A stretch of 64,000 nt of DNA, from the NCBI RefSeq assembly GCF_000722545.1, contig NZ_JNVM01000013.1, positions 108,184 through 172,183 of the forward strand, in the 5' to 3' direction. This stretch comes from Paenibacillus tyrphae. GTDB taxonomy: Bacteria; Bacillota; Bacilli; Paenibacillales; NBRC-103111. A model generated the notes under the pieces. The model had not been told where the DNA came from and did not search any database. It worked only from the letters and a program-made list of their open reading frames with translations. Below, in pieces: positions 60,046-64,000 of this stretch. The position numbers and the translations under genes are program-made. Every line of letters starts with the position of its first letter. Within the stretch, counting starts at the first letter, position 1.

Positions 60046-60804
60046 AATCCCATGGACCAAAGGCTGCAGCCATTCCAACATAAATTTCATGCCCCATTCT
60101 TCGCTGCGTTCATGGCCTACAACGATCATGGCTTTGTTGAGTCCAAGCATCTGGGCGTCGTTAATATAGGCGCAGAGCGTCCATTCCATAATTTCGCCGC
60201 AAACTATAACATCTAAATTCATATTTCGCATCAACTCCATCGGCATTTGTTCCCTTCCCAGGCCCAAGCTGCCCCCGCCCACTAAAATGCCGACTCTTGA
60301 ACATTTCATTTCGGGTTTGCCGATGATTTGGATCACATCCATAGACAGCTTCCGTTTAAAAAAGCTCACCAGCTCCGCCAAACTGACCTCCTCAATTTGG
60401 TAGGTATGAGGATTGGCGTCAAGCATATTGTTTTCCCAGCCAATTTCTTTTAGGAGGCCGTCATAGATTCTGTCTGTTTTCCCCATGTGCATGTAATCAT
60501 GAAACCGCCAGATCACGATCTGATTCTCATCTATCAATTTTTTCTTAGCCGCATATACAAGATCGTCCTGAAGCCAATCCGTTTCGTCCCTTCCGGTATA
60601 ATAGGTAGGCTCATGGGTAATAATCATATTGGCCCCGCAAGCGATAGCCTGCTTGATAACATCAACCGTTGCCATGAATGTCGTTACAATTCCGGTGACC
60701 TCTGTGTCGGGACTGCCGCTCATGATCCTGTCTCCGGTTTCGGGCAATCTAAAATCGCCGCACGAATCCGTCAAAATGGCATCAATCACTTGTTGAACCT
60801 TCAT
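59998..60804 (-). CDS. NIF3/GTP cyclohydrolase I type 2-like metal protein, altered C-terminus
   Basis: 268 residues. Nif3-type metal-binding features are seen: MIITHEPTYYTG and near the end VVGHERSEEWGM. The usual ending after HGIPV is replaced by AFMTRTGSTVVFR, coded by antisense of the panE fragment, so the gene's last codons were lost at a deletion junction near 60034. Nif3 proteins bind two metals; their function is not settled. It may still fold, since only the tail changed. Confidence 0.75.
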   Translation of the reverse strand: MKVQQVIDAILTDSCGDFRLPETGDRIMSGSPDTEVTGIVTTFMATVDVIKQAIACGANMIITHEPTYYTGRDETDWLQDDLVYAAKKKLIDENQIVIWRFHDYMHMGKTDRIYDGLLKEIGWENNMLDANPHTYQIEEVSLAELVSFFKRKLSMDVIQIIGKPEMKCSRVGILVGGGSLGLGREQMPMELMRNMNLDVIVCGEIMEWTLCAYINDAQMLGLNKAMIVVGHERSEEWGMKFMLEWLQPLVHGIPVAFMTRTGSTVVFR

Positions 60805-60864
60805 CTCTAATCCCTTCTCTCGTTAGATTACGCCAAAAATAGTGCAGCCGCTCTCCATAAGGAG

Positions 60865-61068
60865 TCAACGCTTAAAAGCCCTTGCCAAAGCATCCAAGTA
60901 CCCGTTTCTGGCACGCTGACTGATCTCTGCATCCGGAACAACGTGTTCGAAGCCGTGATAGCATCCGGGATAAAGTTGAAATTCGACATCAACTCCAGCC
61001 TGTGCAAGACGCGCAACATAGTCGATCGTCTCGTCGCGGAATGGATCAAGCTGCCCAACGATGTCAAC
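60865..61068 (-). pseudogene. Alpha/beta hydrolase (HSL-type esterase), C-terminal fragment
   Basis: No start codon; the open stretch reads VGQLDPFRDETIDYVARLAQ, then GVDVEFQLYPGCYHGFEH and ALARAFKR to a TGA at 60865. This is the end of a hormone-sensitive-lipase-type esterase, with catalytic Asp in QLDPFRD and His in YHGFEH. Everything before is gone; a stop lies just upstream. Confidence 0.7.
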
Positions 61069-61132
61069 CGGTTATCATATTTTTTGGGAAGCAAAATAGA
61101 TTAGATTTCAATACCAATTTTATAAAACGATA

Positions 61133-61176
61133 AAAAGCTCATACATTGCCGCAAGAGCAATGCATGAGCTTTTTTT
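61133..61176. terminator. Terminator-like hairpin after the esterase remnant
   Basis: AAAAGCTCAT-A-CATTGC pairs with GCAATG-C-ATGAGCTTTT, with one mismatch; T-runs on both strands. Confidence 0.8.
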
Positions 61177-61263
61177 GGCGACTTTTTGCAAATAAAAAAG
61201 AGGTTGTACACTTGCCTTATATGGTAATGTTGCTCATCATTCTGCTCCCAATCCAACCGGCAA

Positions 61264-61304
61264 ACAAAAAAAGCCTCACTTGGTTGTTTACCATATGGGC
61301 TTCT
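61264..61304 (-). terminator. Terminator of the zinc-ribbon protein gene
   Basis: On the minus strand an imperfect stem AAGCCCATATGGT/ACCAAGTGAGGCTT is followed by TTTTTTTG, 16 bp after the stop. Confidence 0.65.
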
Positions 61305-61319
61305 TGAATGATGACTTCC

Positions 61320-61661
61320 CTATTCCTTTTTTCTAACGCTGTATTTCTTAAAATAGCCTTTGATTTCCTTCGCTTCCCGATAAACCCGATAAGGCTTGCT
61401 GACGATTCGTTTCGGCAAAGAAAGCAGAAACTCTTTCAAATGATCCCGATATTCCTCGGTCATTCTTACCGGCTTACTAATAATTCTTTCTAAAACTTCG
61501 TCATAAATTTCCTGGGAAATGTCAATCTTAATATCAATGCGTCTACCGCAGCAATCGCATTCAATACTGGACATTCGTTTATTAAGATAGACGATGGTGT
61601 GAGCCGTTTCTTCTTTACAATGGACACAAAAAAGTGAAGTATTCACTTTCGTCTCTTTCAT
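61320..61661 (-). CDS. Small zinc-ribbon protein of unknown function
   Basis: 113 residues from ATG 61661 behind GGGAGTG (two upstream starts are also open). Two CxxC pairs, CVHCKEETAH and CDCCGRRID, form a zinc ribbon at about 10-42; the rest is charged and helical, ending in a Lys/Arg-rich tail (KGYFKKYSVRKKE). It resembles the so-called bh protein of Bacillales. Function unknown; nucleic acid binding is possible. Confidence 0.75.
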   Translation of the reverse strand: MKETKVNTSLFCVHCKEETAHTIVYLNKRMSSIECDCCGRRIDIKIDISQEIYDEVLERIISKPVRMTEEYRDHLKEFLLSLPKRIVSKPYRVYREAKEIKGYFKKYSVRKKE

Positions 61662-61751
61662 AGACATCACTCCCAAACAGTCTTATCCTCCGGCTCTCTC
61701 ATATTATAACCTATATTTAAAAACAAAACAGTGAATGGCGCCTGAAGATGC

Positions 61752-61789
61752 GAAAAAAAGGCAAGCCTGCTTTCCAAGCCAGATTTGCC
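61752..61789 (-). terminator. Terminator of the HPr-EI operon
   Basis: Minus-strand stem with GGCAA/TTGCC ends and an inner CTGGCT/AGCAG pairing, followed by TTTTTTT, about 20 bp after the HPr stop. Confidence 0.75.
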
Positions 61790-61810
61790 GACGGTTTTAT
61801 TACTCTTCGC

Positions 61811-62077
61811 TTATTCCTCGCCAAACTTGCTATTAAATAAATCGACGATCGATTGAAGCGCCTTCACTTCATCTTCCCCGGCCGCACTAACCAAAATTTC
61901 CGTCCCCTTCGAGGCGCCCAGAGAAAGGACGCTGACAAAGCTTTTGGCGTTAGCGATTTTCGTATCTTTTTGAAGCTTGATTTCGGACTCGAATGCACCG
62001 GCAGCCTTCACAATTTCTTTGGCTGGACGTGTATGCAGTCCCGTGTGGTTAAGAACGACTACTTGTTGATTAACCAT
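61811..62077 (-). CDS. HPr family phosphocarrier protein
   Basis: 88 residues. The active His lies in NHTGLHTRPA (His15 equivalent) and the regulatory serine region in NAKSFVSVLSLGA (Ser46 equivalent with the flanking hydrophobic residues). It accepts phosphate from EI, encoded 22 bp upstream, and passes it to an EIIA or DhaM-like acceptor. The link to EI and to a SAF oxidoreductase, not to ptsG-like genes, suggests a dedicated pathway rather than the general PTS. Confidence 0.92.
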   Translation of the reverse strand: MVNQQVVVLNHTGLHTRPAKEIVKAAGAFESEIKLQKDTKIANAKSFVSVLSLGASKGTEILVSAAGEDEVKALQSIVDLFNSKFGEE

Positions 62078-62098
62078 GGCTCTGCTCCTTTTTCAGTT

Positions 62099-63763
62099 TT
62101 AGTTCAGGAGTTCCCGAACATCGTTTACACAGTCGCTTTCCGACAGGCTCATAATCGCCTGCTTCACTAACGGAATTTGAGAGGCGCTCATGCTCCACTC
62201 CTCCACGCCAAGACCGATGAGAAGCTTCGCCATTCGCGGGTCTCCCGCCATCTCTCCGCACATGCCGACATGTTTGCCGTATTTTTTGGCATTCCTGCAT
62301 ACGATATCGATTAATCTCAAAACGGCTAAATGCTGCGAATCGTACAAATAGCTGACTTTTTCATTCATCCGGTCCGCAGCCACGGTATATTGAATCAAAT
62401 CGTTCGTCCCGATGCTGAAAAAATCGACATGCTGCGCAAGCTTATCCGATACAAGAGCGGCCGCAGGAATCTCAATCATAATTCCTAGCGGAACAGACGA
62501 TTTGAAAGCCATGCCTTGTGCAGAGAGCTCCTGTTCCGCCTCCGCCAGCAAAGTCTTGGCATCCAGAATTTCCTTTTCACCGGAAATCATCGGGAACATG
62601 ATACGCAAATCCCCATGAACGGCCGCCCGAAGCAAGGCTCTTAGCTGTGTTTTGAACAAGGCCGGGTCAGCCAGACAATAGCGGATCGCGCGCCAGCCGA
62701 GAAACGGATTGAATTCTTTCCCGAGCGGAAGATAGGGAATCTCCTTATCTCCTCCAATATCGAGCGTCCGGATGATAACCGGCTTTCCTTGCATCTTGAG
62801 AAGCACTTCTTTGTACGCTTCATACTGCTCCTCTTCCGAAGGCATCTCACCCCGGTCCATAAAAAGAAACTCCGTTCTAAAAAGCCCGATGCCTTCCCCG
62901 CTCTGCTGAAGCACCATTTCGGCTTCTTCCGGCTTCCCTATATTACCATACAATTCGAATCTTTTACCGTCTATGGTCAAAGAAGGCATATCCCGAATGG
63001 CAGCCAGATTTGCCGTAAATTCGGCATACTCTTTTCTTTTTCGTTCATAAGCTTCAAGCTGGTCGGGCATTGGATTTCGAATGATCTGACCGGCTTCTCC
63101 ATCCAGCACGACCCAATCGCCTTCGGAGAAACAATCAAGTAACCCGCTCACACCGACGACAGCCGGAATACCGAACGTTCGGGCCATAATGGCCGTGTGA
63201 CTTGTTTTGCTTCCTACTTCCGTGACAAAGCCAAGCACCGTTTTCTTGTTCATTTGCGCCGTCATGGAAGGAGTCAGATCGTGCGCCAAAATAACGGCCG
63301 GTTCCGAAAGCGCAGAGAGATCGATGGTTCGTACGCCCAAAATTTCATCCAGCAACCGGCTTTCCGCATCTTTCATATCGGCGATTCGTTCCTTGATGTA
63401 TTCATCTTCCATCAATTCAAATGCCTGCATATACTCCCGAAATGTCTGATGTGCAGCCCATGCCGCTTGTACTTTCTCATTCCTTATTTTGCCCGATACC
63501 TCTTGCATTAACGCAGGGTCGTCCAGCAAAAACCATTGTCCCTCAATAATGCCGGCTTCCTGTTCGTTACCGGCTTCTTCAAGCTTAGTCATCAGAAGCT
63601 TCAATTGCTCTTTAGCCCGTTGGACGGCAGCGTCAAAGGCTTGAAGTTCATCCGGTACCTGCGATTCATCGATGAAAGCTTTGGTCAGGCTTCTTTCCTC
63701 TTTATAAATGATCAAAGCCCGCCCGATAGCAATGCCGGAAGATGCTGACAATCCTTGCATCAT
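62099..63763 (-). CDS. ptsI: Phosphoenolpyruvate-protein phosphotransferase (PTS enzyme I)
   Basis: 554 residues. The phosphorylated His is in VGSKTSHTAIMAR (about 189), the PEP site shows LFRTEFLFMDR and DIGGDKEIPYLP, and the Cys motif MCGEMAGDP is near the C-terminus. It transfers phosphate from PEP to HPr in the cytoplasm. The N-terminal start is MMQGLSASSGIAIGRAL. It lies directly after the SAF-domain oxidoreductase gene (2 bp), so the three share one operon. A second, housekeeping EI is probably encoded elsewhere. Confidence 0.92.
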   Translation of the reverse strand: MMQGLSASSGIAIGRALIIYKEERSLTKAFIDESQVPDELQAFDAAVQRAKEQLKLLMTKLEEAGNEQEAGIIEGQWFLLDDPALMQEVSGKIRNEKVQAAWAAHQTFREYMQAFELMEDEYIKERIADMKDAESRLLDEILGVRTIDLSALSEPAVILAHDLTPSMTAQMNKKTVLGFVTEVGSKTSHTAIMARTFGIPAVVGVSGLLDCFSEGDWVVLDGEAGQIIRNPMPDQLEAYERKRKEYAEFTANLAAIRDMPSLTIDGKRFELYGNIGKPEEAEMVLQQSGEGIGLFRTEFLFMDRGEMPSEEEQYEAYKEVLLKMQGKPVIIRTLDIGGDKEIPYLPLGKEFNPFLGWRAIRYCLADPALFKTQLRALLRAAVHGDLRIMFPMISGEKEILDAKTLLAEAEQELSAQGMAFKSSVPLGIMIEIPAAALVSDKLAQHVDFFSIGTNDLIQYTVAADRMNEKVSYLYDSQHLAVLRLIDIVCRNAKKYGKHVGMCGEMAGDPRMAKLLIGLGVEEWSMSASQIPLVKQAIMSLSESDCVNDVRELLN

Positions 63764-63764
63764 C

Positions 63765-64000
63765 TCACAACCCTCCCGAGAGGAGGGCTTGATCCTGCAG
63801 CTTCCTCAGCTCCCAAATGACGGAAGGGTTGGTTTGCTCGATGGCATCGTACGTAATGACCTCTCCAGCCTTCACCGCCCTGTTCACCGTCTGCACCTGC
63901 ACCAGCCCGATCGGCAGCGCTTTCAGCTTCTCCGCATCCGACGCCGTCATGATTTTTCCGTACACCGTAAATCCGCCGATGCCGTCCAAGCGGTCTCCTG
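63765..64000 (-). CDS. SAF-domain oxidoreductase, C-terminal part
   Basis: Only the last 77 or so codons are in the window; the frame is open to the right edge. GIGGFTVYGKI, LPIGLVQVQTVNRAVKAGEV and the C-terminal WELRKLQDQ match the SAF-domain end of the predicted homoserine-dehydrogenase-like oxidoreductases (COG4091). Such genes occur in pathways for rare four-carbon and branched sugars next to dihydroxyacetone-kinase-type phosphotransfer genes, in keeping with the HPr/EI pair downstream. Confidence 0.7.
   Translation of the reverse strand, partial: GDRLDGIGGFTVYGKIMTASDAEKLKALPIGLVQVQTVNRAVKAGEVITYDAIEQTNPSVIWELRKLQDQALLSGGL

Noticed and set aside
60828..61094. 88-codon minus-strand open frame from a Met
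   Set aside because: A different frame of the same strand encodes the recognisable esterase C-terminus, so this frame is a shadow.
1..64000. CRISPR array or prophage
   Set aside because: No regularly spaced repeats, cas genes, integrase or phage structural genes were seen anywhere in the window.

Overview
The window looks like chromosomal DNA of a Paenibacillaceae bacterium (Paenibacillus or a close relative). Grounds: LplB/LplC-type sugar ABC transporters with lipoprotein binding proteins and AraC-type sensor regulators, a B12-dependent ribonucleotide reductase, the Bacillales genes hutP-hutH, yqhH-yqhG, yqzE, lipM and yjdF, and strong AGGAGG-type ribosome sites. Most of the window is moderately GC-rich; about 26.9-30.0 kb and 33.7-36.2 kb are clearly AT-richer.

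Layout. (1) 1-6.5 kb: a lacZ-type GH2 beta-galactosidase operon with two permeases and a binding lipoprotein (cut by the window edge), divergent from an AraC regulator. (2) 6.6-23 kb: a large carbohydrate locus on the minus strand. It holds a six-gene sugar breakdown operon (LacD/FbaB-like aldolase, Gfo/Idh/MocA protein, PfkB kinase, D-lyxose-isomerase-family cupin, DUF4432 mutarotase-like protein, DeoR regulator), a complete ABC importer, a membrane-sensor AraC regulator and a 1549-residue secreted multidomain protein whose central domain I cannot assign to a known enzyme family. (3) 23-26.9 kb: MocR regulator, D-Ala-D-Ala ligase and aminotransferase. (4) 26.9-36.3 kb: an AT-rich accessory stretch with two divergent ABC systems that share an operator, small orphan genes, an aldo/keto reductase, a broken MerR/SRPBCC pair and a decayed IS4-like element. 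(5) 36.3-50.2 kb: nrdJ with NrdR boxes, dat, lipM, yqhH-yqhG, yqzE, a yjdF riboswitch with its gene, and argS. This stretch is interrupted at 46.4-47.5 kb by an IS1595-like transposon with perfect 8-bp target duplications, a gutted transposase and a metallochaperone passenger gene. (6) 50.4-58.7 kb: a frameshifted hsp20, an acetyltransferase, hutP-hutH with an intercistronic HutP-type attenuator, two MFS efflux genes, a MerR regulator with its 19-bp-spacer promoter, and a haloalkane-dehalogenase-like hydrolase. (7) 58.9-64 kb: tRNA-Leu(CAG), a TetR regulator, a decayed patch (panE fragment, NIF3-like gene, esterase fragment), a zinc-ribbon protein, and an HPr/EI pair next to a SAF-domain oxidoreductase that runs off the window.

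Most unusual items: the sugar operon plus its secreted giant protein as a possible undescribed glycan or sulfosugar utilisation system; the passenger-carrying IS1595 element; the duplicated operator joining two ABC systems; and the palindrome shared by an MFS gene and a dehalogenase-like gene. All functions are assigned by reading motifs and context; no database search was run.
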